A model generated the notes under the pieces. The model did no database searches. It was given only the letters and a program-made list of their open reading frames with translations, and had not been told where the DNA came from. From Candidatus Dechloromonas phosphoritropha (GTDB taxonomy: Bacteria > Pseudomonadota > Gammaproteobacteria > Burkholderiales > Rhodocyclaceae), in assembly GCA_016722705.1 (NCBI GenBank), contig JADKGN010000004.1, positions 806,001 to 870,000 on the forward strand: DNA of 64,000 nt, given 5' to 3'. Both the position numbers and the translations under genes were made by a program. Within the stretch, counting starts at the first letter, position 1. Each line of letters opens with the position of its first letter. Below are positions 11,037 to 22,406 of the stretch, one piece after another.

Positions 11037-11543
11037 ATGAAAGTATTTGGCATCGCCGGTTACTCCGGCTCCGGCAAGACGACCCTGCTGGAAAAACTGA
11101 TCCCGCAATTCACGGCGCACGGCCTCAGTGTCTCGGTGATCAAGCACGCCCATCACGGTTTCGACATCGACCGTCCGGGCAAGGATTCCTATCGTCACCG
11201 CGAGGCCGGGGCGAGCGAGGTGCTGCTCTCGTGCAACGACCGCTGGGCGCTGATGCACGAGCGGCGCGCCGAATCCGACGTATCCCTCGACGAACTGCTG
11301 GCTCGCCTGGCACCCTGCGATCTGGTGCTGATCGAGGGTTTCAAGCAGGAACCGATACCCAAACTCGAAGTCTATCGTCCGGAGAACGGCAAGCCGCCCT
11401 TGTTTCCCGAACGCCGCGACATCGTCGCCGTGGCGACCGATGCCGAGATCGCCACCAGCCTGCCGCGCCTGGCGCTCGACGACGTTGCTGCCATCGCCGG
11501 CTTCGTGATGACCACTCTCCAACTGCAGGAGCGCCCATGCTGA
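11037..11543 (+). CDS. mobB: Molybdopterin-guanine dinucleotide biosynthesis adapter protein MobB
   Basis: A P-loop GTPase that helps attach GMP to molybdopterin. Walker A is GYSGSGKTTL at residues 8-17. The family signatures VIKHAHHGFDID, SYRHREAGA and LIEGFKQEPIPKLEVYR follow in the usual order. At 168 residues it has typical MobB length. It overlaps moeA by seven bases and opens the Mo-cofactor cluster mobB-moeA-moaD-moaE, so its product works with neighbours on cofactor maturation. Its usual partner MobA is not in the window. Confidence 0.92.
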   Translation: MKVFGIAGYSGSGKTTLLEKLIPQFTAHGLSVSVIKHAHHGFDIDRPGKDSYRHREAGASEVLLSCNDRWALMHERRAESDVSLDELLARLAPCDLVLIEGFKQEPIPKLEVYRPENGKPPLFPERRDIVAVATDAEIATSLPRLALDDVAAIAGFVMTTLQLQERPC

Positions 11544-12742
11544 GTTATGAACAAGCCCTGGAAAAACTGCTCGCCGCCGCCCAGCCGGTCGAGGAAATCC
11601 GCTCGCAGCCACTGACGGCCACCGCCGGCCGCGTTTTGGCCGTCGCCCAGCGGTCGACCGTGGCGGTCCCGCCGCTCGACAATTCGGCGATGGATGGCTA
11701 CGCCGTACGTACCGCTGACGTCACCGCTGCCGGCGTCTGCCTGCCAGTTAGCCAGCGCATCCCTGCCGGCACCGTCGGCACCGCCTTGCAGCCGGGTACC
11801 GCGGCGCGCATCTTTACCGGTGCACCCGTACCAGCCGGCGCCGACGCCGTAGTCATGCAGGAGCTGTGCGCGCATGGCGATGCTGGCGTGGTCATCAACC
11901 AGGTGCCGCGCGCCGGGGCAAACATCCGCCGCGCCGGCGAGGATATCGCCATCGGTGCCGAGATCCTTCAGGCCGGCATCAAGCTGCGCCCGCAGGACAT
12001 TGCGCTGGCGGCGGCGGCCGGGCTGCCGGAACTGCCGGTCTATCGCCGGATTCGGGTCGGCGTCTTCTTCACCGGCGACGAGCTGGTGCAGCCGGGCGAG
12101 CCCTTGCCGCCGGGCGCCATTTACAACTCGAACCGCTATGCCCTGCGCGCCCTGCTTGAAGGCATCGGCTGCGAGGTGCGCGACCTTGGCATCGTGCCCG
12201 ACACGCTCGCCGCGACGCGCGGCGCGCTGCGTCGCGCGGCAGTCGACAACGACCTGATCGTTACCAGCGGTGGCGTTTCGGTCGGCGAGGAAGATTACGT
12301 CCGGCCGGCGGTCGAGGCTGAGGGCCAGATCGACATGTGGAAAATCTCCATCAAGCCGGGCAAGCCGCTGGCTTTCGGCGAGGTGCGCCGTGAGGGCGGC
12401 AAGGCGTGGTTCATCGGCCTGCCGGGTAACCCGGTCTCGGCCTTCGTCACCTTCATGGTTATGGTTCGTCCCTTCGTCCTGCGCCTGCAGGGCGTCAGCG
12501 ACGTGGCGCTGCGTTCCTACGCCATGCGTGCCGATTCCGACTGGCTGCGTCCCGACATGCGCACCGAGTTCCTGCGTGGCCGGATCAACGATCAAGGCGG
12601 CGTCGAGCTCTACCCGTATCAGGGTTCCGGTATTGCCACCTCGCTATGCTGGGGCGACGGCCTGGTCATGAACCCGCCGGCGCTGGCCTTCAAGTGCGGC
12701 GATAGCGTGCGCTTCGTGCCGTTTGCGGAACTGCTGTCGTGA
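11537..12742 (+). CDS. moeA: Molybdopterin molybdenumtransferase MoeA
   Basis: MoeA inserts molybdate into adenylylated molybdopterin, the late step of Mo-cofactor synthesis. Motifs in order are PPLDNSAMDGYAVR, TGAPVPAGADAVVMQE, the MoCF/MPT-binding part FFTGDELVQPG, IYNSNRYALRALL, VTSGGVSVGEEDYV and GLPGNPVSAFVTF, then the C-terminal beta domain. The frame is open upstream, but homology begins at the ATG at 11537 (MLSYEQALEKLL), giving 401 residues. It overlaps mobB by seven bases upstream and moaD by four bases downstream, strong signs of a translationally coupled operon. Confidence 0.95.
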   Translation: MLSYEQALEKLLAAAQPVEEIRSQPLTATAGRVLAVAQRSTVAVPPLDNSAMDGYAVRTADVTAAGVCLPVSQRIPAGTVGTALQPGTAARIFTGAPVPAGADAVVMQELCAHGDAGVVINQVPRAGANIRRAGEDIAIGAEILQAGIKLRPQDIALAAAAGLPELPVYRRIRVGVFFTGDELVQPGEPLPPGAIYNSNRYALRALLEGIGCEVRDLGIVPDTLAATRGALRRAAVDNDLIVTSGGVSVGEEDYVRPAVEAEGQIDMWKISIKPGKPLAFGEVRREGGKAWFIGLPGNPVSAFVTFMVMVRPFVLRLQGVSDVALRSYAMRADSDWLRPDMRTEFLRGRINDQGGVELYPYQGSGIATSLCWGDGLVMNPPALAFKCGDSVRFVPFAELLS

Positions 12743-12987
12743 GCGTCAAGGTTCTTTACTTCGCCAGCCTCAAGGAAGCGCTCGGCACCGGCAGCGAGAC
12801 GGTGGAGTTGCCGGCCGGCGTCAGCACGGTCGGTGGCCTGCGCGACTGGCTGGCCGGGCAGGGCCACGCGCGGCTGGGCAGTGCCACGAACCTGCGCTGC
12901 GCGGTCAATCAGGATATAGCGGCGCTTGATGCGGTGGTCGCCGATGGCGACGAGGTCGCCTTTTTCCCACCGGTAACCGGCGGTTGA
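12739..12987 (+). CDS. moaD: Molybdopterin synthase small (sulfur-carrier) subunit MoaD
   Basis: An 82-residue ubiquitin-like sulfur carrier. The C terminus FFPPVTGG ends in the diglycine that is converted to thiocarboxylate and donates sulfur to cyclic pyranopterin monophosphate. It starts with GTG at 12739, overlapping the moeA stop by four bases. N-terminal KVLYFASLKEALG and VNQDIAALDAVVADGDEVAFF are typical of the family. It works as a heterotetramer with MoaE, encoded immediately downstream. Confidence 0.93.
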   Translation: MSVKVLYFASLKEALGTGSETVELPAGVSTVGGLRDWLAGQGHARLGSATNLRCAVNQDIAALDAVVADGDEVAFFPPVTGG

Positions 12988-12989
12988 CC

Positions 12990-13445
12990 GTGACAATCCG
13001 CGTCCAGGAAGCAGATTTCGACGTCGGCGCCGAACTGGCGGCGCTGCGCGCCGGTGATACCCGGATCGGTGCGCTGGCCAGCTTTATCGGGCTGGTGCGC
13101 GACGTCAGTCACGGCACCGGCGTTTCCGAAATGACGCTGGAGCACTATCCCGGCATGACCGAGAATGCGCTCGCCGCCATCGTCGACGAGGCGAAATCGC
13201 GCTGGGACCTCTACGGCGCGCTGGTCATCCATCGCGTCGGCCGCCTGCAGCCGTGCGATCAGATCGTGCTGGTCGCCGTTACCAGCGCCCACCGCGGCGA
13301 TGCTTTCGCTGCCTGCGAATTCATCATGGATTACCTGAAGACGCGCGCCCCGTTCTGGAAGCGCGAGGCAACGGCCGATGGCGCGCACTGGGTGGACGCC
13401 CGCGACAGCGATGATACGGCGGCGGCGCGCTGGCAGAAACAATAG
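12990..13445 (+). CDS. moaE: Molybdopterin synthase catalytic subunit MoaE
   Basis: Large subunit of molybdopterin synthase, which adds the two dithiolene sulfurs. Family features are GALASFIGLVRD, MTLEHYPGMTE, the catalytic stretch VIHRVGRLQPCDQIVLV, AHRGDAFAACEFIMDYLK and RAPFWKRE. Two starts are possible: a TTG at 12984 overlapping moaD, or a GTG at 12990 giving MTIRVQEADFDVG. I prefer the GTG because it is the stronger codon and its product starts like known MoaE proteins; neither has a clear ribosome site. The product is about 151 residues. It closes the Mo-cofactor cluster. Confidence 0.92.
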   Translation: MTIRVQEADFDVGAELAALRAGDTRIGALASFIGLVRDVSHGTGVSEMTLEHYPGMTENALAAIVDEAKSRWDLYGALVIHRVGRLQPCDQIVLVAVTSAHRGDAFAACEFIMDYLKTRAPFWKREATADGAHWVDARDSDDTAAARWQKQ

Positions 13446-13490
13446 CCGTCCGGCGCCATGATGTTTGAATGGCGCGCCTAAATTCAAACA

Positions 13491-13517
13491 TTGAAATTCG
13501 CGTGAGCGGCCTCATCT
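13491..13517 (+). promoter_or_regulatory. Probable sigma-32 (heat-shock) promoter of clpB
   Basis: TTGAAA at 13491-13496 is followed, after 13 bases, by CCTCATCT at 13510-13517. This is close to the RpoH consensus (CTTGAAA, 11-15 bases, CCCCATnT). It sits 36 bases before the clpB start, the expected place for heat-shock control. Just upstream, TTTGAAT and ATTCAAA (about 13463-13489) form an inverted repeat that may end the moa transcript or add regulation. Confidence 0.6.
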
Positions 13518-13552
13518 GAAGGGCATCAGAATATCCTTACCCGGAGAACTTC

Positions 13553-16147
<2,595 letters not shown>

Positions 16148-16309
16148 CGCGAGGATGACCACGGCCGGTGACCACCGGCACGGGTCGCCCTCGCCAGCTC
16201 CGGCAGCGACGGGCATGCCGGCGGACGTCATTTGCGACAGGCTCTGACTGCCAGGCGGGTTCGTTCCTGATTCCGGAATTGTGGGGCCGGCAACAAGGCA
16301 GTCGTGGGC

Positions 16310-17280
16310 CGGCGCGGAAACAATCGAACCGGTTACTCCTTGTCGCCGGGAATACTCTCCGTACAGCCAGACGCGGGAGCGGTGTTCGGCAAGCAGACCG
16401 TCGAGCGTCGGGATGTCGCGTTCCTCGGCAACCGCCAGGGCGATCTCGAGAAGCTGCGTCATTACGAACACGTCGCGCACCGCCGAGTGTCCCCCGACGA
16501 CGTCGACCATCAGGCGCTTCTCCCAACGATTCAGCGAAGCAACCTCGCCCATCTCTTTGCCGATGGCGCCGTTCAGCACCGCCGCGAGATCAACCCAGCG
16601 GCCCTACCGGTGATGGCCTTTGGTGAACCAACGGCAACGGCACCGACCCTCTGCGCGCCCATCAAAGCGGCGACCTCACTGACGACAGTCCGTGTCGGGA
16701 TGCAGACAATTTCCTCGCTGCCCGCCGTCGACGCCGGGAGAGCCAGCGCCTGATCGCTTGCCTGACGGCCGCGCCGCACTTCGGCGCCGGTTTGGCGGAG
16801 ACTGACCTTCGCTTCCTGCAGCCGCTGCACGATCCAGCGCAGTACGGCGGGTTCGGAAAGCAGTGCTTGCAGGACTTCGCCGCTGATCTCCCACAGGGAA
16901 CTGTCCTCGGCGGCGGAATAGACGCGCAGTGCGGGGGCTCCGGACAGTGCGTACTCGAACGGGAAGATCGCTCCGGCACGCAGCAGTTCCGTGGCCGATG
17001 CCTGGGACTGCCCATCGTCGTGGGGTGTTGCGTGAACGCTGCCTTGGCGCACGACCCAGAGTCTGGTCCCGTTCTCGGCGATCTCCAGGTGGCAAATGAT
17101 CTTGCCGTGACGGAAGAAGAGAATGTCGGCCTCGGCGAAAATCCCGGTCAGGCGGCTCGCCGGGGTTTCATCGAACGGAGCTGTCGCGGCGATGCGATCG
17201 AGTTCCCTGGCCAGCAGCGGCCGGCAGGCTTCGCTGACGCCCCGTAGCGGAGCAGCGGCGGAAGGAGCGCCGTCATGACT
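16310..17280 (-). pseudogene. Decayed cyclic-nucleotide-binding/CBS regulatory protein
   Basis: On the minus strand, from about 17275 to 16600, the translation gives RGVSEACRPLLARELDRI, then a cNMP-binding-like stretch (FFRHGKIICHLEIAENG, LWVVRQGSVHA, then ELLRAGAIFPFEYAL) and a CBS-like segment (CIPTRTVVSEVAALMGAQRVGA). That part stops within the CBS domain. Another frame continues with SLNRWEKRLMVDVVGGHS and LLEIALAVAEERD to about 16310, as if the middle of a longer protein had been deleted. The expected start (MTALLPPLLR) is one frame off from the body. The layout recalls the cNMP-CBS-nucleotidyltransferase proteins often found beside VC_2705-type symporters. The boundaries are approximate, and the second segment is unassigned. 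Confidence 0.5.
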
Positions 17281-17410
17281 TGCCCCCCGGCGTCGCGGTC
17301 AAGGAGCCGAAGCCCGTCTCGATGAAGATCATGCGCGGAGCTACGATGACGATCATGATGCTGTGGCCAAATTGGTGGATGTGGCCGCCGGGAATGTGCG
17401 ATTCAATGCG

Positions 17411-17486
17411 GAATCGTCATTTCCGCGCGGGCCGGAATCCGGAACGACAACCAATTGGACCCGGCTTTCGTCGGGGTGACGAATAT
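17411..17486. repeat. REP-like palindromic repeat (same family as inside the 47.7-kb MITE)
   Basis: The arms TCGTCATTTCCGCGCGGGCC and GGCTTTCGTCGGGGTGACGA face each other around GGAATCCGGAAC. The inverse complement resembles the core of the element at 47685-47794 (TCGTCACCCCGGCGAAGGCC ... CCTTCGCCGGAATGACA). It lies between the decayed cNMP gene and the small membrane protein gene. It may act as a bidirectional terminator. No flanking duplication is visible at this copy. Confidence 0.6.
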
Positions 17487-17512
17487 CTCAGCGCACCCGC
17501 ATGATCTGGTCG

Positions 17513-17950
17513 CTACTCAGTCCGGGATACGGCGACATTCGGTTCGCGAAGGGCGGCGGCAATCAGCATCCCGCCAAAGGTTCCATAGGCCATTCCCGCC
17601 GCCGCACAGAGCAGCAGCAATTGTGCCCCGGTGCCCAAGGCCATGGCGGAGAACACGGCCGCGCTGATCAACCCCACCAGGCCAAGGACGATCGCCCCTC
17701 CGAGGACGCCCCCCGCTTTCCGCGCGGCCCAGCCCCCGACCCCCCACAGCATGATGGCGTATACGGCAAGGCCAGACAGTTCCAGGCGCGCTGAAAAACT
17801 GTCGCTCGCTCCCGCGAGTTCGATAACCGTCGGGAGTACCGTCGACGTCAGGCTCAAGCCGGCGCTGGCGCCGAGAAAGACGGCGGCGACCGAACGGAAG
17901 CGTATGCCGAAAATCGCCTTGAGGACGTATTTGTTCAGACGCTTGATCAT
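17513..17950 (-). CDS. Small integral membrane protein, unknown function
   Basis: A 145-residue protein with about four hydrophobic segments: VAAVFLGASAGLSLTSTVLP, LSGLAVYAIMLWGVGGW, GGAIVLGLVGLISAAVFSAM and LLLLCAAAGMAYGTFGG. The frame is open back to 18064, but the ATG at 17950 (MIKRLNKYVLKA) has a GCAGGGA ribosome site and follows the terminator of the symporter operon, so I chose it. It lies downstream of the sodium:solute symporter on the same strand, with a hairpin terminator between, so it probably has its own promoter. No family recognised. Confidence 0.6.
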   Translation of the reverse strand: MIKRLNKYVLKAIFGIRFRSVAAVFLGASAGLSLTSTVLPTVIELAGASDSFSARLELSGLAVYAIMLWGVGGWAARKAGGVLGGAIVLGLVGLISAAVFSAMALGTGAQLLLLCAAAGMAYGTFGGMLIAAALREPNVAVSRTE

Positions 17951-18023
17951 GTTATCCCTGCCTTGAAGCGGATCCGCGGTCACACGCATTGCGCAACTCC
18001 TTTGATGGCTCATTCGGTACCAG

Positions 18024-18058
18024 AAAAAATGGCGGCCGCCGCTTCCGGCTGCCGCCAT
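18024..18058 (-). terminator. Rho-independent terminator after the symporter gene
   Basis: On the minus strand ATGGCGGC (from 18058) pairs with GCCGCCAT (ending at 18029), with a short loop-side stem between, followed by six T. It begins 27 bases past the symporter stop at 18085. Confidence 0.8.
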
Positions 18059-18084
18059 CGTCACACTTCAGGTGGTAACGTCGA

Positions 18085-19827
18085 TCAATGGCTGGTTGGT
18101 GGGACTACCAGCTTGCCCGGGTAACGGAGACTTCCTACCAGTTCCTGGATGTCCTCCGCCGGAGCCGGTGTGAACTTGCTGACGACGTAAGCGACAACGA
18201 AATTTAGCGCCGCACCGACGGTGCCGAAGCCTTCGGGCGAGATACCCATCCACCAGCCGGCGGCGTTGTTGGCGGCCGGATTCCCGTACTTGTAGTAGTA
18301 GATATAGCCCGCAGTAACGACAATGCCGACGACCATGCCCGAAATCGCGCCCTCCTTGTTCATCTTCTTGTTGAAGATGCCCATGAGGATTGCCGGGAAG
18401 AACGACGCTGCCGCCAGACCGAAGGCGAAGGCGACCACCTGGGCGACGAATCCTGGCGGGTAGATGCCGAACAGACCGGCGATGACAACCGCCACGCCGG
18501 CACCGCCGCGCGCCCACCACAGTTCTTCTCGTTCCGACATGCTGGGCTTGACGATATTCTTCATCAGATCGTGCGAGATCGCCGCCGATATCACCAGCAG
18601 CAGGCCCGCCGCGGTCGACAGGGCGGCAGCCAGGCCGCCGGCGCCGATCAGACCGACGACCCAGTTCGGTAGGTTGGCGATTTCCGGATTGGCCAGCACC
18701 ATGATGTCCTGGTCGATCTTGACTTCGTTGGCGCTCTTCGGATCGTCCCACTTGCCGGGGCGATACTGCATGATGCCGTCGCCATTCTTGTCCTTCCAGC
18801 CAACCAGCCCGGTCTTTTCCCAGTTCTTGAACCAGGAAGGTGCCTGCACATACTCGACGTTGTTGATGGTCTTGATGAAGTTGGTCCGGGCGAAGGCGGC
18901 AACCGCCGGCGCAGTCGTGTACAGCAGGGCGATGAAGATCAGTGCCCAGCCCGCGGATGAACGGGCGTCACGCATTTTGGGAACGGTGAAGAAGCGGATC
19001 AGGATATGCGGCAGGCCGGCGGTCCCGATCATCAGCGAGAAGGTGATGAAGAAGACGTCGATCATCGGCCGTTGACCACTGGTGTACGCGGCAAAGCCGA
19101 GATCGGTGTTCAGGTGGTTCAGGACATCGAGCAGGTATCGCCCCTGGTCCGCGGGGTTGCCCAGCAGTTTCGCGCCCTCGGCCGTTATGGCCGACCCGTA
19201 GCCTATTTGCGGAATCGGATTGCCGGTGAACTGCATGGAGATGAAGATCGCCGGAATGAGGTAGGCGAAGATCAGCACCACGTACTGCGCAACCTGCGTA
19301 TAGGTGATGCCTTTCATTCCTCCCAGCGTGGCATAGAAGAAGACCAGAGCCATGCCGATGATGACGCCAGTGTTGATGCTGACGTCCATGAAGCGCGAGA
19401 AGACCACACCGACGCCGCGCATCTGGCCGGCGACATAGGTGAATGAAACGAAGATGGCGCAGACCAGCGCAATGACGCGCGCCGTATCGGAATAGTAACG
19501 GTCGCCGATGAACTGGGGTACCGTGAATTTGCCGTACTTGCGCAGGTAGGGACCGAACAGCATCGCCAGCAGAACGTAACCGCCGGTCCAGCCCATCAGG
19601 TAATACGAGCCGTCGCGTCCGAGGAAGGAGATCAGGCCCGCCATCGAGATGAACGACGCCGCCGACATCCAGTCGGCGCCGGTCGCCATTCCGTTCAGCA
19701 GCGGCGGAACCGATTTTTCGGCGACATAGAAATCGCCGGTCGATTTTGCCCGCGCCCAGTAGGCGATGTAGATATACACGGCGAAACTGGCGCCGGTAAG
19801 GATCCATGTCCAGGTAAGAATACTCAT
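18085..19827 (-). CDS. VC_2705-family sodium:solute symporter (acetate/monocarboxylate type)
   Basis: A 580-residue inner-membrane protein with 12-13 predicted spans and the SSS-family motifs GMATGADWMSAASFISMAG, GDRYYSDTARV and GLAAALSTAAGLLLVISAA. The hydrophilic insertion near residues 330-380 (VEYVQAPSWFKNWEKTG, GDGIMQYRPGKWDD) marks the VC_2705/TIGR03648 branch, which is related to ActP. It always travels with a DUF4212 small subunit, here 78 bases upstream. The substrate cannot be read from sequence; acetate or a similar short acid driven by Na+ is the usual guess. A hairpin terminator follows the stop. Confidence 0.9.
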   Translation of the reverse strand: MSILTWTWILTGASFAVYIYIAYWARAKSTGDFYVAEKSVPPLLNGMATGADWMSAASFISMAGLISFLGRDGSYYLMGWTGGYVLLAMLFGPYLRKYGKFTVPQFIGDRYYSDTARVIALVCAIFVSFTYVAGQMRGVGVVFSRFMDVSINTGVIIGMALVFFYATLGGMKGITYTQVAQYVVLIFAYLIPAIFISMQFTGNPIPQIGYGSAITAEGAKLLGNPADQGRYLLDVLNHLNTDLGFAAYTSGQRPMIDVFFITFSLMIGTAGLPHILIRFFTVPKMRDARSSAGWALIFIALLYTTAPAVAAFARTNFIKTINNVEYVQAPSWFKNWEKTGLVGWKDKNGDGIMQYRPGKWDDPKSANEVKIDQDIMVLANPEIANLPNWVVGLIGAGGLAAALSTAAGLLLVISAAISHDLMKNIVKPSMSEREELWWARGGAGVAVVIAGLFGIYPPGFVAQVVAFAFGLAAASFFPAILMGIFNKKMNKEGAISGMVVGIVVTAGYIYYYKYGNPAANNAAGWWMGISPEGFGTVGAALNFVVAYVVSKFTPAPAEDIQELVGSLRYPGKLVVPPTSH

Positions 19828-19905
19828 TTCATTGTCCCCTCATCGATTCGTAAATCATGCAAGACCGTCACAGCGCGCGGTGCGCGGTGCGCGGCGAGGA
19901 TGGAT

Positions 19906-20178
19906 TCATTTTTCTTCGACGCCGTATTTGATGTCGAGCCGGTCCATTTTCCACACGTAAACCCAGATCAGAACGACGAAGGTGATCAGCGATCCCTGAT
20001 TGGCGAACCAGAAACCGAGCGGGAAGCCGCCGATGTGATAGGCATCGAGTTGATTGGCGATCAGGATGCCGCACCCGTACGACACCGCGAACCAGATGAT
20101 CAGAAGAATACTGATCAAGGTCAGGTTTTCCTTCCAGTACGCCTGTAGTTCCTTTGTTGCATGAATGGAATTAGACAT
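19906..20178 (-). CDS. DUF4212 small subunit of sodium:solute symporter
   Basis: A 90-residue protein with two membrane spans (LISILLIIWFAVSYGCGIL at about residues 21-40 and SLITFVVLIWVYVWKMDRL near residues 63-81) joined by the family motif IGGFPLGFWFANQGS. TIGR03647/DUF4212 proteins are found upstream of VC_2705-type symporters and probably form a complex with them. The ribosome site AGGAGG precedes the ATG. The 459 bases upstream carry the operon promoter. Confidence 0.9.
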   Translation of the reverse strand: MSNSIHATKELQAYWKENLTLISILLIIWFAVSYGCGILIANQLDAYHIGGFPLGFWFANQGSLITFVVLIWVYVWKMDRLDIKYGVEEK

Positions 20179-20637
20179 GGTGACTCCTCCTTCTGGTGTG
20201 CAATGAAAGACTCATGACCGCGCGTGGAGGGGAGACCCGAGGCACGACGCCTGTTTCGCAAAAAGCTACTGCGAAATCCGTAATCGAGGGGCACTTCCCA
20301 CGAACGACTGTTTCTCTTGTCGCTGACCGGATGTTCCAGTCTCCGGACTGCTCAGCACTTCGCTATCGAAGTTCCCGCCAGGGTCGTTGATTAGGTGATT
20401 TTTGCGGTCTCGGCGAGACGCTTCAGAATCAGAGTGGACGATGATTCTTACAATACCCTTACAAGATCTGCGGTTTCTTGATCTTTCGGAACCCCATTGC
20501 GGTTTTTGAGGAAATTCTGGACGCGGAGCCGGGTGGAGCGACAATCGGCGGCGCACCGGAACGACAGCGGCGGCTTCCGGCCCGCCGTCCGGCGCGGGCA
20601 TGGCAAACCCGACATTGGCGATAGCGGAGGCTGCTTT
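20179..20637. other. Intergenic region upstream of the symporter operon
   Basis: A 459-base stretch between trkH (3' end) and the DUF4212 gene (5' end), both leftward. It must hold the symporter promoter. I see no convincing coding frame, no clear terminator and no operator; short frames here lack family features. Confidence 0.5.
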
Positions 20638-22098
20638 CTAGCGCCGCCAGAATGCGGGCATCAGGACGACGAGCAGGGTGAAGATCTCGAGGCGTCCGAG
20701 CAGCATCGCCCAGGTACATACCCAGGTCTGGAAGTCGGTCAGCACGGCATAGGTCGTGGACGGCCCGACCAGGTTAAGGCCGGGTCCGGTGTTGTTGAGA
20801 CAGGCGACGACCGCCGAGAGAGAGGTGACGGGGTCGAGACGGGTCGCCATCAGCAGCAGCGTCAGCGAAACGGTGGTGACCACGTAGATGAACATGAAGC
20901 CGAGGATGGAGTGCAGGACAGTATCGGGAATCGTCATCCTGCCGAAGCGCACGTTCAGCACGCTGCGTGGATGCATGGCGCGCATCAGCTCGCGGAACAC
21001 CTGCTTGTAGAGGATCACCGCACGGATCATCTTGATTCCGCCGCCGGCTGAACCCGAGCAGGCGGCGAAAGTACAGAGAAACAGGATCCACATCTGCGCG
21101 AAAATGGGCCACTGTCCGTAGTCGGTGGTGGCAAAGCCGAGCGAGGTGGCCACGGAAACCGAATGAAAGGCAACATAACGCAGCGTTGTCAGGAAATCGC
21201 CGTAGATTGCGTCCGGCATCAGCCAGAGCGACAGCAGGACAGAACTCAGCGCCAGGACAGCAAGAAAATAATGCGCCTCGACGTCCACACGGTAGGGGTG
21301 CAGGGAGCGTTTCGTGAAAACGAGAAAGTGGGTGGTGTAGTTGATGCCGGCGAGCAGTGCGAAGAAAATCACCACCAGTTCTATCTCCAGGCTGTTGAAG
21401 TGGCCCAGGCTGGCATCCTTTGTCGAGAAACCGCCGAGTCCCATGACCGAGAAGGCATGCATCAACGCATCCCAGGGGTCCATCCCGGCGTGGAGAAGTG
21501 CCACGGCGCATGCGGCCGTGAGGATCACGTAGACCACCCAGAGCCCCTTGGCGGCTTCGGTAATACGTGGCGTGACCCGTGAATCCTTCATTGGCCCCGG
21601 CGTTTCGGCCTTGAACATGCTGCGTCCGCCGATACCCAGCAGCGGCAGGATGGCCACCGCGAGAACGACGACGCCGAGGCCGCCAACCCAATGCATGAAG
21701 GTACGCCAGAAGTTGATCGACACCGGCAATGCGTCGAGCCCGGAAAGCACCGTCGCTCCGGTTGCGGTCAACCCCGAAACCGCCTCGAAATAGGCGTCGG
21801 TCCACGACAGGCCGTCGATGTGCAGATAGAGCGGCAGCGCGCCGAAAGCCGGGAGCAACGACCAGATCAGCGCGACCAGAAGGAAGCTCTCGCGCACTTG
21901 CATTTCGCGTCTTTTCCCGCGGACCGAAAGCGCCAGGAGCGCTCCCGTCGCGAAGGTGATCAGCACGGCCTCGTCGTAAGCGCTGTGGGCGCCATCGGCG
22001 GTCAACCAGGAAATGGCGAGCGGAATCAGCATCAGGGCGCCGAAGCCGGCGATCAGAATGCCAAGTATGTAGAATACGGACGCAAAGCGGCTGATCAC
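20638..22098 (-). CDS. trkH: TrkH-type potassium uptake protein
   Basis: K+-translocating subunit of the Trk system, a pseudotetramer of four M1-P-M2 repeats. All four filter loops are visible: TATGATVLSG (about residue 111), GLGGFSTKD, VATSLGFATTD and CLNNTGPGLNLVG. The frame is open to 22407, but the GTG at 22098 has an almost perfect ribosome site (AAAGGGGGG), giving 486 residues, the E. coli TrkH length. It needs a TrkA regulatory protein; none is adjacent, although a K+ channel with a TrkA-N domain is encoded at 61 kb. It follows the CNNM genes on the same strand after a 308-base gap. Confidence 0.93.
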   Translation of the reverse strand: MISRFASVFYILGILIAGFGALMLIPLAISWLTADGAHSAYDEAVLITFATGALLALSVRGKRREMQVRESFLLVALIWSLLPAFGALPLYLHIDGLSWTDAYFEAVSGLTATGATVLSGLDALPVSINFWRTFMHWVGGLGVVVLAVAILPLLGIGGRSMFKAETPGPMKDSRVTPRITEAAKGLWVVYVILTAACAVALLHAGMDPWDALMHAFSVMGLGGFSTKDASLGHFNSLEIELVVIFFALLAGINYTTHFLVFTKRSLHPYRVDVEAHYFLAVLALSSVLLSLWLMPDAIYGDFLTTLRYVAFHSVSVATSLGFATTDYGQWPIFAQMWILFLCTFAACSGSAGGGIKMIRAVILYKQVFRELMRAMHPRSVLNVRFGRMTIPDTVLHSILGFMFIYVVTTVSLTLLLMATRLDPVTSLSAVVACLNNTGPGLNLVGPSTTYAVLTDFQTWVCTWAMLLGRLEIFTLLVVLMPAFWRR

Positions 22099-22302
22099 GC
22101 GCCCCCCTTTACCGTACGAACGAACCCGCATGCGCGGAGCGCGGTGCTCGAAAAAGCCTGGAAACCTCACGGCACGAGAAGACATTACGGCAAGCGGGAC
22201 GCAACGGATCTCTGCCAACGGCTGAGCCCCCCCCTCATCGGGCTGCCTGCCGAAGCAGAAGGATATTACCGTGCCCCCGTCACAGTCAATCAGAAAGCTG
22301 AT

Positions 22303-22374
22303 TGGCGGCGGGCACGAACCCGCCATTGCCCCGCGCCACCGCGCACTACGGGTCCTGCACGGGGCCGCCGGCAG
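22303..22374 (-). repeat. Dispersed hairpin repeat, copy A
   Basis: About 70 bases on the minus strand (TGCCGGCGGCC, GTGCAGGACC, GGCAATGGCGGGTT, CCCGCC) match the stretch 58520-58590 on the plus strand with few changes. The element contains GGCGGG facing CCCGCC, a terminator-like stem. Both copies sit directly 3' of transporter-type genes. The rest of 22099-22406 holds nothing else I can identify. Confidence 0.6.
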
Positions 22375-22406
22375 GGTCGGCGGCTGTTCAACACGACAAG
22401 CCGCCA

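Noticed and set aside
17281..17410. C-terminal end of another gene upstream of the cNMP remnant (minus strand)
   Set aside because: A hydrophobic stretch is readable, but without a matching family or start I could not separate it from chance.
20266..20601. Open frame of 111 residues upstream of the symporter operon
   Set aside because: Arg/Pro-rich without a motif, in the region that must hold the operon promoter.
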